A stretch of DNA of 64,000 nucleotides from Sulfitobacter indolifex (GTDB lineage: Bacteria; Pseudomonadota; Alphaproteobacteria; Rhodobacterales; Rhodobacteraceae), in the NCBI RefSeq assembly GCF_022788655.1, contig NZ_CP084954.1, positions 1-64,000 on the forward strand, in the 5' to 3' direction. Both the position numbers and the translations under genes were made by a program. This document shows positions 24,317 through 32,939 of the stretch, in pieces (the first letter of the stretch is position 1; each line of letters starts with the position of its first letter). The notes under the pieces were generated by a model. The model searched no databases and was not told the origin of the DNA. It saw nothing but the letters and a program-made list of their open reading frames with translations.

Positions 24317-25222
24317 CTAAATCTCCCTAACGATATGATCGGGCGTGATACCAGAGCCCCTGATTGCCGCGCCAACGTCCAAGCCTAAAAGAGAGCCGTG
24401 ACCGGTGACCAGCGCCGTGGCAAAGCCTGCCTGCGCACCGCCAAGAATGTCGGTGTGAAGCGTGTCGCCGACCATCAGCACGCGGGCAGGGTCGATGGTG
24501 CTGCGTCGCGCGAGGGCGAGTTCGAAAATATCCGGAAAGGGCTTGCCGCAGAAATGCACCGGGACACCGGTCGCGTCGATCAACCGATGCGCGAACCAGC
24601 CGGGTTCAAGCGACAGACCATCTTCGCGCGGCGCAACAAGATCGGGGTTGCCGACGAAGACGGGCCGGGGGTGGCGGGCGAGGCTGGTCTCGAGCAGCAG
24701 TTGTCTCGCGTCGGTCCAGCCGTCTGCACCGACCAGAAGGAAACCTTCAACCTGCTCATAGACCTTAGGATTATCTGCCAAAACGGTCGCGCCAAGTGCC
24801 GCGAACTCTGCCATGTCCTTGACGGGGTTAAGCATCACACCCCAGTGCCGCCTAGGCTCTTCCGCCACGCGGTCAAGCAGTGCGTCGCGACTTGTAAACA
24901 CCTCATCATGCGTAAAATCGAACCCGAGCCGCGCGTAACGCTCCATCATATGCGCCTTGGGGTAGGCGGCGGAGTTCGACACGACCGAGACTGCCTTGCC
25001 CATGGCGCGCAGGGCCGCGATGGTCTCGGCGGCACAGTCGATCGCTGTCTCGCCAACATTCAACACGCCGTAAGCATCGAACAAGATCAGGTCATAGGGG
25101 GCGATAATGTCGAGAAAACGTGCTGCCTCCTCACCCGCTCCATGCTTGTCACAAGTAGGCAGGCGGGGGCGCAGGCGCTGGTATTCGGCCAGCGCCTGCG
25201 CGGGATCGATCCCGACACTCAC
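24317..25222 (-). CDS. HAD superfamily class IIA phosphatase (TIGR01459-like)
   Basis: A 301-residue HAD hydrolase of the NagD-like class IIA. Motif I is LFDAYGVLN (the usual second Asp is Tyr, as in the TIGR01459 group that has Trp or Tyr there), motif II is SVVSNSAA, and motif III/IV is MVGDTLHTDILGG with the preceding FGNPD-type stretch FVGNPDLVAP. It likely dephosphorylates a small phospho-metabolite. It is the last gene of the PhnCDEE operon, overlapping the permease stop by four bases, which suggests that the imported compound or a derivative is a phosphate ester or phosphonate product. Confidence 0.85.
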   Translation of the reverse strand: MSVGIDPAQALAEYQRLRPRLPTCDKHGAGEEAARFLDIIAPYDLILFDAYGVLNVGETAIDCAAETIAALRAMGKAVSVVSNSAAYPKAHMMERYARLGFDFTHDEVFTSRDALLDRVAEEPRRHWGVMLNPVKDMAEFAALGATVLADNPKVYEQVEGFLLVGADGWTDARQLLLETSLARHPRPVFVGNPDLVAPREDGLSLEPGWFAHRLIDATGVPVHFCGKPFPDIFELALARRSTIDPARVLMVGDTLHTDILGGAQAGFATALVTGHGSLLGLDVGAAIRGSGITPDHIVREI

Positions 25223-26028
25223 AAGATGCGGCGGCGCAGATAAGCCGAGATGACCTCGCCGATAATCACCAGCACGATGATCGCGATGAGGATCGTGGCG
25301 ACCTCGGGCCAGTTAAAGGTGTCGATAGCCCCTTGCAGGATGATCCCGATGCCGCCCGCGCCGACGAGGCCCAGAACGGTGGATTCGCGCAGGTTGATGT
25401 CCCACCGCAGGATCGCCACAGCCCAGAAGGTCGGCATGACTTGGGGCACGATGGCATAGGCGATGACCTTGAAACGCGACGCGCCTGTGGCCTCCAACGC
25501 CTCGACAGGGCGTTTGTCGATCTCTTCGATCGCCTCGCCCAGCAATTTGCCGACAAAGCCGATGGAGCGGAACATGATCGCAAGGATGCCGGCGACCACG
25601 CCGGGGCCAAAGATCGCCACGAAGAGCAGCGCCCAGATGATCGTATTCACCGAACGCGAGGTCACGAGGATCAGCCGCCCGAGCCAAAGCGTGGCGCGAT
25701 TAGGCGTGGTGTTCTGCGCGGCGATATAGGCCACCGGCAGTGACAGGATCACGGCGAAGCTCGTGGCGAAAGTGGCGATGTTCACCGTGTCCCAAAGCAC
25801 TTTGAGAATGGTCTCAAGGTTGCTGGGGTCGGGCGGATACATGCGGCCAAAGAGGTCACCAATTTGCTCCGGCGCGCCCCAGACCCAAGGCCAGATGACC
25901 TCGATTGAGGTCAGCGCCCATGCGATGGCCAGCGCACAGCCAAAGATCACGGCATAACGCGTCATACGTTGGCGCAGGGTGAAGCGGGTCCAGTCGTCGC
26001 GACCGAATTTCTCTGCCAGGGTCGTCAT
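25219..26028 (-). CDS. phnE: Phosphonate-type ABC transporter permease (PhnE), second copy
   Basis: A 269-residue membrane permease with about six helices and the EAA-like loop ALEATGASRFKVIAYAIVPQ typical of PhnE. It is translationally coupled by four-base overlaps to the other permease upstream and the HAD phosphatase downstream. Paired PhnE genes form a heterodimeric channel. Uptake is of phosphonates, phosphite or phosphate esters; the precise cargo cannot be read from the sequence. Confidence 0.9.
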   Translation of the reverse strand: MTTLAEKFGRDDWTRFTLRQRMTRYAVIFGCALAIAWALTSIEVIWPWVWGAPEQIGDLFGRMYPPDPSNLETILKVLWDTVNIATFATSFAVILSLPVAYIAAQNTTPNRATLWLGRLILVTSRSVNTIIWALLFVAIFGPGVVAGILAIMFRSIGFVGKLLGEAIEEIDKRPVEALEATGASRFKVIAYAIVPQVMPTFWAVAILRWDINLRESTVLGLVGAGGIGIILQGAIDTFNWPEVATILIAIIVLVIIGEVISAYLRRRIL

Positions 26029-26819
26029 TGGATGCGCTTTCTGATCACGCCACTGACGGCTTCGGAGACGAGGATCACCCCGACGATGACCATGGTGATG
26101 GCAAGGGCGAAGTCGTAGTCATAACGCCCGAAAGCGTTGGCGAGCGTCGCCCCAATGCCGCCGGCGCCAACGATGCCCACCACCGCCGAGGCGCGCAGAT
26201 TGCTGTCGAGTTGGTAGATTGTGAGGCCGATCTGGCGCGGCATGATCTGCGGGAAGATTGCGTAGCTCAGGGTAGAGAAATAGGGCGCACCCGCGGCGCG
26301 CATTGCTTCGACTTGGCCGAAGTCGATCTCTTCGATGCGCTCAGCCAGCATCTTGGCGACGAAGCCGATGGAGTATACGATCAGCGTCAGAACGCCTGCG
26401 AAGGGGCCGAAGCCCACGGCTTTAACGAAAAGGATCGCCACGATTACCGGGTGGAAACTGCGCGCCACGATGATGATCGCGCGGCCCAGATAGAAGATCG
26501 GCTTTGGGGCCACATTGCGCGCCGACATAAAGGCGATGGGGATCGACAGTAGCACCCCGCCCGCCGTGGCGAGAATGGCAATCTTCAGGCTTTCGAGAAA
26601 GCCGTCGATCAGCAGGCCGGAGCGTTCAAAGCTGGGCGGAAAGGCCCCGCCAAAAATGCGCCCGGCGCGGCCCAGCCCTTCGGCCACGCGGTTCCAATCG
26701 ATCGGCATGGTCAGACCGACCCAACCGAAATAGGCGATGGCGCCCAAGATCACCGCCCACCGCAGGACCGGGTTGGCGATGAAGGGCGGCCTTTTCCATG
26801 TATCGCGGGGGGCGCTCAT
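26025..26819 (-). CDS. phnE: Phosphonate-type ABC transporter permease (PhnE), first copy
   Basis: A 264-residue permease with about six hydrophobic segments and the PhnE loop AMRAAGAPYFSTLSYAIFPQIMP. The N-terminus (MSAPRDTWKRPPF) is cytoplasmic before the first helix. Overlaps phnC and the second phnE by four bases each, so the whole set is one transcript. Similar in design to its neighbour but clearly diverged, so they are old paralogues. Confidence 0.9.
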   Translation of the reverse strand: MSAPRDTWKRPPFIANPVLRWAVILGAIAYFGWVGLTMPIDWNRVAEGLGRAGRIFGGAFPPSFERSGLLIDGFLESLKIAILATAGGVLLSIPIAFMSARNVAPKPIFYLGRAIIIVARSFHPVIVAILFVKAVGFGPFAGVLTLIVYSIGFVAKMLAERIEEIDFGQVEAMRAAGAPYFSTLSYAIFPQIMPRQIGLTIYQLDSNLRASAVVGIVGAGGIGATLANAFGRYDYDFALAITMVIVGVILVSEAVSGVIRKRIQ

Positions 26820-27589
26820 GCGGCGGCCCCATCTTTGGCGCGGTCCGCATGGGGGCTGCCTGCATAGATTTGATCCATCGCCGCTTGGTCCAACTGCGCG
26901 GGCACGTCGTCGAAGATGATCCGGCCATAGCGCATGCCGACGATGCGGTCGGTGTATTCCTTGGCCTCGGTCACGTTGTGAATGTTGATTAGGACAGGCA
27001 ATTTCAACTCGCCCGCCAGATCGCGCAAGAGGCCCATGATCTGCTCGGAGGTCTTTGGGTCAAGCGATGCGGTCGGTTCATCGGCCAGTAGAATGTCGGG
27101 GTCTTGCATCAGGGCGCGAACCACGCCGACACGCTGGCGCTCACCGCCCGATAGTTGGTCGGCGCGGGTGTTGGCGTATTGAGCGATGCCAACACGTTCC
27201 ATCAGTTCGAAAGCGCGGCGAATGTCTTCTTTGGGATAGCGGCGGGTCACGGCTGACCATGTTGAGATATAGCCCAAACGGCCCGACTGCACGTTCTCCA
27301 TCACGGTCAGACGGTCGACAAGGTTGAACCCCTGAAACACCATGCCGATCTTGCGCCGCGCCGCGCGCAGGTTTTTGCCGCGCAGGTTGGTGAGTTCGGT
27401 GCCGTTCAGCACAATCGACCCCGAAGTCGGCTCCACCAATCGGTTGATGCAGCGCAGCAGCGTGGATTTGCCCGCGCCCGATGAGCCGATGATCGACACG
27501 ACGCTTTCGCCCTCAATCGTCAGGTCGAGGTTCTTCAGCACCGGATCACCGCTGCCATAGCGCTTCACGAGGTCGGTAATTTTCAACAT
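26816..27589 (-). CDS. phnC: Phosphonate-type ABC transporter ATP-binding protein (PhnC)
   Basis: A 257-residue ATPase with Walker A GSSGAGKST (about 36-44), the Q loop GMVFQGFNLVDRL, signature LSGGERQRV, Walker B ILLADEPTASLD and the H-loop HNVTEA. Sequence around QSGRLGYISTWSA is typical of PhnC. It powers the two PhnE permeases. A 54-base gap separates it from phnD upstream. Confidence 0.93.
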   Translation of the reverse strand: MLKITDLVKRYGSGDPVLKNLDLTIEGESVVSIIGSSGAGKSTLLRCINRLVEPTSGSIVLNGTELTNLRGKNLRAARRKIGMVFQGFNLVDRLTVMENVQSGRLGYISTWSAVTRRYPKEDIRRAFELMERVGIAQYANTRADQLSGGERQRVGVVRALMQDPDILLADEPTASLDPKTSEQIMGLLRDLAGELKLPVLINIHNVTEAKEYTDRIVGMRYGRIIFDDVPAQLDQAAMDQIYAGSPHADRAKDGAAA

Positions 27590-27643
27590 GTAGGATACCT
27601 TGTGTGCAGGGCCGACCCATTGGCCGGCCCCGACGTTAAACGA

Positions 27644-28624
27644 TTATTCGGCGGCGAGACCTTGGGGCGTGTACTCGACACCGTTCGCCTTTTGGATCTG
27701 ACGGATGACCGCCCATTGATCTTTGTAGGTGATCGGGACGAACTTGCTCACGCCCGCGAATTCCTCACCCAGTGCGGTGCCTTCGAAGTCGAAGGAGAAG
27801 AACGCTTCCTTGATCTTGTCCTTCAGCTCGGGCGCGAGGTCATGTGCCACGCCGTAAGAGGTTGTCGGGAAGGGGTCGCTTTCCCAGATGATGCGCACCT
27901 CCTCGGGGTCGTAGAGACCACGCTCGGCCATGCGGTCCACCACTTCGGAGGCCACCGGGGCCGCGTCATAGTCGCCTGCGACAACACCCAGCATAGACTG
28001 ATCGTGGCTGCCCGAATAGGTCACTTCGTAGTCCTGATCCGGCACAACACCCAGATCGGGGAAGAGCGCGCGCGGCGCTTGGTTGCCGGAGTTCGACGTG
28101 GGCGAAGTATGCGCGATGCGCTTACCCGCGAGATCTTTCATCTCTTTGATGTCGCTGTCGGCTTGGGTGTAGACCTGAAGCTTATAGCCGAACTGACCGT
28201 CATCCGCGCCCATGATGGCGAAAGGCTCGACGCCCGCGAGGTTCACAGCAAATGGGGTCGGCCCGGTGGAGAAACCAGCGATATGCAAACGACCCGAGCG
28301 CATGGCTTCAACCTCGGCGGAGTTCGACTGCACGGCGAAGAACTGCACGTCCTTGCCGGTGACCTCTTCGAGATGGTCGATGAAGGGGGTCCAAATGTCT
28401 TCGTAGATGGCCGGGTCTTCGACGGGGGTATAGGCGAAAACCAGTGTTGAAGGGTCTTTCAACATTTCGGGATCGGTGGGCGCATCGGCGACCAGATCAC
28501 CATCGGCATCGCAGAACATCTTGTCCAAGGTGCCGCGCTCGCAGTCTTCTTGCGCGAAGGCGAGCCCGCCGGTGAATGTGAAGGCCGCGGTGAGACCTGC
28601 GGCGAATAGGTATTTGTGAGACAT
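27644..28624 (-). CDS. phnD: Phosphonate-type ABC transporter substrate-binding protein (PhnD)
   Basis: A 326-residue periplasmic binding protein. I start it at MSHKYLFAAG (28624), preceded by GGGAGGAGAAC, rather than 28 codons upstream; the signal peptide then ends near TGGLAFAQ. Family features are the TPVEDP stretch after the first strand, the region HTSPTSNSGNQAPRALF (a PhnD ligand loop) and the WESDPFPTTSYGVAHDL stretch. It leads the phnD-phnC-phnE-phnE-HAD operon. A Pho-box-like direct repeat lies upstream, in the opposite orientation. Ligand may be a phosphonate, phosphite or phosphate ester. Confidence 0.88.
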   Translation of the reverse strand: MSHKYLFAAGLTAAFTFTGGLAFAQEDCERGTLDKMFCDADGDLVADAPTDPEMLKDPSTLVFAYTPVEDPAIYEDIWTPFIDHLEEVTGKDVQFFAVQSNSAEVEAMRSGRLHIAGFSTGPTPFAVNLAGVEPFAIMGADDGQFGYKLQVYTQADSDIKEMKDLAGKRIAHTSPTSNSGNQAPRALFPDLGVVPDQDYEVTYSGSHDQSMLGVVAGDYDAAPVASEVVDRMAERGLYDPEEVRIIWESDPFPTTSYGVAHDLAPELKDKIKEAFFSFDFEGTALGEEFAGVSKFVPITYKDQWAVIRQIQKANGVEYTPQGLAAE

Positions 28625-28735
28625 TGCGTTCTCCTCCCTGAGAATCCACGCATCTGGCGCGGAATACAATAATGCGCAGATACGAACATCGAACAGTTTC
28701 GTTTGCAAGCTATACTGGTGCGTGGTCGGACTATT

Positions 28736-28753
28736 TTGTCACAAAGCCGTCAC
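28736..28753 (+). promoter_or_regulatory. Pho-box-like direct repeat upstream of phnD
   Basis: TTGTCACAAAGCCGTCAC matches the PhoB consensus CTGTCATAWAWCTGTCAY at about 14 of 18 positions. The repeat points away from phnD, which weakens the case for activation of phnD through it. Confidence 0.4.
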
Positions 28754-28812
28754 GCCCACCGGGAGAATGAGGGGCGCGCCCGAGCGTGATTTAACCTGTC
28801 GAAACGGGGGCT

Positions 28813-29526
28813 TCAGAGATCAATTTCGATCTTGCGCACCCGGTCGCGCAGCAGGGTTTTGGAAACCGTGAGCAAATGCTGTTCCATCGCCGAGGCTGCG
28901 CCGAGAGAGTCGCGCCGCGCAATGGCGTCGTTCAGCGTCATATGCTGCTCACCAAGGATCTGGAGTGTTTCGGGCGCGTGATAGGTGCGGCGGCGTGAGG
29001 TCCAAGCCACTTCGCGGCGGACTGCGCGGATGGATTCGTAGACGGTAAGAAACAGCGGATTTCGGGCCATCTCGGCGATCTTATAGTGGAACATGTCATC
29101 CGCGGCTTCATAGGCGTCCGGGTCGCTGAGGTTCAGCGTGGCGCGCATCAACTGATCCAAGCGCTCGATCTCTTGCGGGCGGGCGCGGTCGGCGGCGAGG
29201 GCAGCAAGGGCGGGTTCGACCTCAAGGCGCACTTCCATCACGTCGCTTGGCGTCACCTGCCGTGCGAGGTGGCGCAGGCTGTCGGCATTGGTGGCAGGGG
29301 GCGGCGTGGCGAAAGTGCCTTGACCATGACGGCGGTAGATCGTGCCATCCTCTTGCAGCAGGCCAAGCGCCAACCGCAGCCGCGCGCGGCTCACCCCGAA
29401 ATGTTCCGCCAGTGCCCGCTCGGGCGGCATGCGCCCGTCGTTCAAGATATCCCCCTGTCGGATCGCCCCGCGCAGCCGTTCGGCCAATTCGTCTTCTCTT
29501 GGGGCGGTCTGGGGGTTTTGGTTCAT
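28813..29526 (-). CDS. GntR family regulator, FCD (FadR-like) type
   Basis: A 237-residue transcription factor with an N-terminal winged helix (PERALAEHFGVSRARLRLALGLL, helix-turn-helix visible, wing at RHGQGTF) and a C-terminal all-helical FCD ligand domain with the metal-binding pattern (EVEPALAALAA, DDMFHYKIAE, EQHMTLNDAI and later His). It is the last gene of the nine-gene peptide transporter operon, overlapping the TauE gene by four bases, so it probably regulates that operon in response to a transported acid or peptide. A different GntR gene lies divergent at the other end of the operon. Confidence 0.88.
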   Translation of the reverse strand: MNQNPQTAPREDELAERLRGAIRQGDILNDGRMPPERALAEHFGVSRARLRLALGLLQEDGTIYRRHGQGTFATPPPATNADSLRHLARQVTPSDVMEVRLEVEPALAALAADRARPQEIERLDQLMRATLNLSDPDAYEAADDMFHYKIAEMARNPLFLTVYESIRAVRREVAWTSRRRTYHAPETLQILGEQHMTLNDAIARRDSLGAASAMEQHLLTVSKTLLRDRVRKIEIDL

Positions 29527-30365
29527 GACTTGGAAAACGCTTCGAATAGATCAAACAACATACGCAGTGATGTTATCATCAGGAAAATTCCGAAGGCAAA
29601 CCGAAGCGCGCGGCGCGGGATGCTATGTGCCAATTTCACACCGACATGGGCAAAGCTGCTGGTCAGCGGGATGATGATCGCCGCAGCGGCAAGGTTCACA
29701 TAGCCAAGTGAGAAAGGCGGCAGCCCCTCGGCCCCGAGCCCGGTCAGCGCATAGACCACCGCACCGGGCAGCCCGATGATAAAGCCAATCGCGGCAGAGG
29801 TGCCAACGGCGCGGCGGATGTCATAGCCCAGAAAGTTCAGCAACGGCACGCCGATGGTGCCCCCTCCAATGCCCATCATCGCCGAAAGCCCGCCCGTGAT
29901 CACGCCGAGAACGGCCCAGATCGGTTTGGCAAAGCCGCGCGGCGTGGGGTCGTCCTTCGTTTTACGAAAGATCATGTCGATGGCGACGAGGGCTGCGACG
30001 GTGGCAAAGACAGCAACCAGGATCAGCCCCGAGACATAGCCCCCCAAAAGCGCGCCGATGACAACGCCAACCAAAAGCGAGGGCGCCCAGAGTTTCAGCA
30101 AGTCCATATCAATCGCGCCGCGTTTGAAGTGGCCATAGCCCGAAGACAGCGAGGTAAAGACAATGGTCGCAAGCGAGGTGCCAACGGCTACCTGCATTGT
30201 AATCGCCGGGTCCATCCCCGCCGTCGACAGGGCAAGATAGAGCGCAGGGACAATCACGATGCCACCGCCCACGCCAAGCAGACCCGCAAGGATACCGCCA
30301 AAAATACCGGCGGTCACCGCAATAGCGAGGAGGGGCAGAAGCTGGCCAAAATCGAGCGCGTTCAT
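29523..30365 (-). CDS. TauE/SafE family sulfite/sulfonate exporter-like membrane protein
   Basis: A 280-residue membrane protein with eight predicted helices and two inverted halves, each with the family motif (GILAGLLGVGGGIVIVPAL and GGLSAMMGIGGGTIGVPLL). TauE/SafE proteins export sulfite, sulfoacetate or related anions, or act in sulfonate transport. In this operon it sits between a DUF1028 gene and a GntR gene, after a gamma-glutamyltransferase, so breakdown of a sulfur-containing gamma-glutamyl compound with export of an anionic by-product is possible. Substrate is not shown by sequence. Confidence 0.88.
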   Translation of the reverse strand: MNALDFGQLLPLLAIAVTAGIFGGILAGLLGVGGGIVIVPALYLALSTAGMDPAITMQVAVGTSLATIVFTSLSSGYGHFKRGAIDMDLLKLWAPSLLVGVVIGALLGGYVSGLILVAVFATVAALVAIDMIFRKTKDDPTPRGFAKPIWAVLGVITGGLSAMMGIGGGTIGVPLLNFLGYDIRRAVGTSAAIGFIIGLPGAVVYALTGLGAEGLPPFSLGYVNLAAAAIIIPLTSSFAHVGVKLAHSIPRRALRFAFGIFLMITSLRMLFDLFEAFSKS

Positions 30366-30369
30366 CGGG

Positions 30370-31131
30370 TTAATCTTTCTTTATCTCTAAATCTGTCGCC
30401 AGTGACCGGCTGGGTTTCCCCGCTGCCTTGCGTGCCTCTTCGGCCTGCGTGATGGCTGCATCAATGGGGCCGCGGTCCGAGGTGCCTGAGAAATTCTCAA
30501 GGCTCGGCATCGCCTCGGCCACATGCAGATAGCGCTCACCTGCGACCTCAAGCAGCCGGTCTAGTTCGCTGAGTGGATCGCCGTGATCGTCGACGCGCAG
30601 GTCGAGATAGGCGTGGTCCTGCCCGCGGTGGATCACCAGCCCCGCCGCTTGACGCCCGCGCTTGTCGCCGCCCGCCTCTTCGCCCGCACGCATGGCAGCG
30701 AGCAGACGCTCGGCCATCGGCAGATCACTGCGGGCGGCATAGGTTTCAAACGTGGCCTCCACCACCTCCGGCCCGGTCAGCATATTGCCTGCGACGGAAT
30801 GCATGTCGCCGACGCGGTGCCCGGCCCAATCGACGCAGCCCACGCCGGTGTGGGCCGCGAAATTCCCATCCGCGTCGAGCATGTGGCACTGGCGGATATC
30901 GCGTCCCGCGTCGCGTGCGGCGAATTCCTTCAGCAGCGCTTCGGCAGGGTCGCCGCCTTCCAACATGCGCCGGCCTTCGGTCCCCCAAAGCGGGTTCACG
31001 AAAGCCTGCGTCGCCACTGCAACACGGCGTCCGATATAGGGCACGGCAGCCCCGCAGGCGAAAAAGCGGCTGGCGACGGCGATGCCGATCTCTTTGGTGT
31101 CGGGGTCACGGGCGATGATGGAATAGGTCAT
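30370..31131 (-). CDS. DUF1028 family protein (Ntn-hydrolase-like)
   Basis: A 253-residue DUF1028 protein. It begins MTYSIIARDPDTKEIGIAVASRFFACGAAVPY in pattern, and has the stretches GVGCVDWAGHRVG and SVAGNMLTGPEVV that mark the family, with the conserved tail LDLRVDDHGDPLSELDRLL. The fold resembles N-terminal nucleophile hydrolases, but biochemical function is little known. DUF1028 genes occur beside peptide transporters and amidase or gamma-glutamyltransferase genes, as here, which suggests a peptidase/amidase role on an imported gamma-glutamyl or peptide-like compound. No signal peptide, so cytoplasmic. Confidence 0.85.
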   Translation of the reverse strand: MTYSIIARDPDTKEIGIAVASRFFACGAAVPYIGRRVAVATQAFVNPLWGTEGRRMLEGGDPAEALLKEFAARDAGRDIRQCHMLDADGNFAAHTGVGCVDWAGHRVGDMHSVAGNMLTGPEVVEATFETYAARSDLPMAERLLAAMRAGEEAGGDKRGRQAAGLVIHRGQDHAYLDLRVDDHGDPLSELDRLLEVAGERYLHVAEAMPSLENFSGTSDRGPIDAAITQAEEARKAAGKPSRSLATDLEIKKD

Positions 31132-31134
31132 GGG

Positions 31135-32928
31135 TCAACGTCCTACGGCATAGGCCTGCATGAGGCGGGGGGTCGCGGCGGCCTGAAGGCTGCCATCGGG
31201 GTGGCGCAGCGCGGCGGTCATGCGCCCCACTGACCACGGCTCGGCCACGGTGACGATATGGCCCCGCGCGCGCAGCCCGTCGATGACCGCAGGCCCGACA
31301 TTGGGTTCGATCATCATCTCGCCGGGCAGGGCCTGGCGGGGGAAGAAGCTACTTTGGAAATGCATGGTATGGAACAACGGCGCGTCCATGCCTTCTTGCA
31401 GGTCGAGCCCGTGATGCACAAAGCGCAGGAACCAGATCAGTTGCCATTGGTCCTGTTGGTCGCCACCCGGTGTGCCAAAGACCAACTGCCGCCCGTCCGA
31501 ATGTTCGGCAAAGGAGGGGGTCAACGTGGTGCGCGGACGCCGACCGGGGGCGAGGGAGGTGGGCAAACCGCGTTCAAGCCAAAACATCTGCGCGCGCGAG
31601 TTCAGCGGAAAGCCAAGCCCCGGCACGACCGGATTGCTTTGCAGCCACCCGCCCGAAGGCGTGGCCGAAACCATATTGCCCCAACGATCGATCACATCAA
31701 GATGCACAGTATCGCCGCGCTTCTCGGTCAGATGCGCCATGGTGGGCTCTTGGGGGGCGGCATTCTTGATGCCGAAATCACGGGCAGCGCGTTCGATATA
31801 ACGCTCGGCCAGATGCTCCAGCCCCGCAATCACGCCGGGGCGTTGCTCAAGCGAAGCATTCCCATTGACCAGCTTCGCGCGTTCCGCGTTATAGGCGTCA
31901 GAGAGCAGCTCTTCCATTGGGATGATGCTCTGTTCTGGGTCGCCGTAATAGGCCTCGCGGTCGGCATAAGCGAGTTTCATCGCCTCGATCACCGTATGGG
32001 TAAAGGAGGCGCCCATCGGGTCCATTGCGGCAAGATCGAAATGTTTGAGGATGGCGAGGGTCTGCAAAAACACAGGCCCCTGCGACCATGCGTGGGTCTT
32101 ATGCACCGTCCAGCCGTGGTACTCATAGCTGAGCGTGTCTTCATAGCTGGCCTGCCATTTGGCCATGTCCTCGCGCGCCAGCAGGGCGCTGTTCTTTTGC
32201 TCTGACACGTCATGCACGCAGGCGTCGTCGAGGTAGTCAAAGATCGCATCCGCCACGAAACCTTCGGACCAGATCCTCCGCGCGGCCTCGATCTGCGTTG
32301 CGCGGTCCTCGCCTGCGGCTTCGGCGTCGATTACCAACCGTTCATAGGTGGCGGCCAGATCGGGATTTTTGAAGTTGGCGTTTGGCTCAGGGGCCTTGCC
32401 ACCCGGCGTCCACACGGCGGCGGAGGTGGGCCATTCGGCGGCGAAATACTCGGCCAGCCCCTTGATGGTGTTCGACACGCGCGGCAGCACCGGGTGGCCG
32501 TCGCGGGCATAGTCGATCGCCGGTTGCAGCACATCGCGCAGGCCCATCGTGCCATGGTCGCGCAGCATCAGCATCCAGCCGTCAAAGGCACCGGGCACCA
32601 CTGTCGACAAAAGGCCCGAGCCGGGGATCAGTTTGAGCCCCAGCTCCTCGAAATGCTCTAGCTTGGCCGCGGCGGGGCTGACGCCTTGGGCGCAGACGAC
32701 CTTGGTTTCTTTCTTCTCCGCGTCGTGAAAGATGATCGGCAAATCGCCAGCTGGGCCGTTCAAATGCGGCTCGACCACCTGCAAAACGAAACCCGCAGCC
32801 ACGGCGGCGTCAAAGGCATTGCCGCCTTTTTCCAAAATGCCGAAACCGACGGTCGAGGCAATCCAATGGGTCGAGGTGGTGACACCGAAGGAGCCTCGGA
32901 TCTCGGGGCGGGTGGTAAAGGTGGTCAT
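31135..32928 (-). CDS. Gamma-glutamyltransferase family protein, cytoplasmic form
   Basis: A 597-residue Ntn hydrolase of the GGT family. The predicted nucleophile is Thr407 in GDTVHLDVID, aligned with Thr391 of the E. coli enzyme, where self-cleavage would give the small subunit (from about 407). Family stretches are GGNAFDAAVAAGFVLQVVEPH, MLRDHGTMGLRDVLQPAIDYA and NMVSATPSGG. Unlike E. coli GGT it has no signal peptide, so it would act in the cytoplasm after uptake by the linked ABC transporter. Role: cleavage or hydrolysis of gamma-glutamyl amide bonds, for example of glutathione or gamma-glutamylated amines. Confidence 0.9.
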   Translation of the reverse strand: MTTFTTRPEIRGSFGVTTSTHWIASTVGFGILEKGGNAFDAAVAAGFVLQVVEPHLNGPAGDLPIIFHDAEKKETKVVCAQGVSPAAAKLEHFEELGLKLIPGSGLLSTVVPGAFDGWMLMLRDHGTMGLRDVLQPAIDYARDGHPVLPRVSNTIKGLAEYFAAEWPTSAAVWTPGGKAPEPNANFKNPDLAATYERLVIDAEAAGEDRATQIEAARRIWSEGFVADAIFDYLDDACVHDVSEQKNSALLAREDMAKWQASYEDTLSYEYHGWTVHKTHAWSQGPVFLQTLAILKHFDLAAMDPMGASFTHTVIEAMKLAYADREAYYGDPEQSIIPMEELLSDAYNAERAKLVNGNASLEQRPGVIAGLEHLAERYIERAARDFGIKNAAPQEPTMAHLTEKRGDTVHLDVIDRWGNMVSATPSGGWLQSNPVVPGLGFPLNSRAQMFWLERGLPTSLAPGRRPRTTLTPSFAEHSDGRQLVFGTPGGDQQDQWQLIWFLRFVHHGLDLQEGMDAPLFHTMHFQSSFFPRQALPGEMMIEPNVGPAVIDGLRARGHIVTVAEPWSVGRMTAALRHPDGSLQAAATPRLMQAYAVGR

Positions 32929-32939
32929 GTCGTCTCCGG

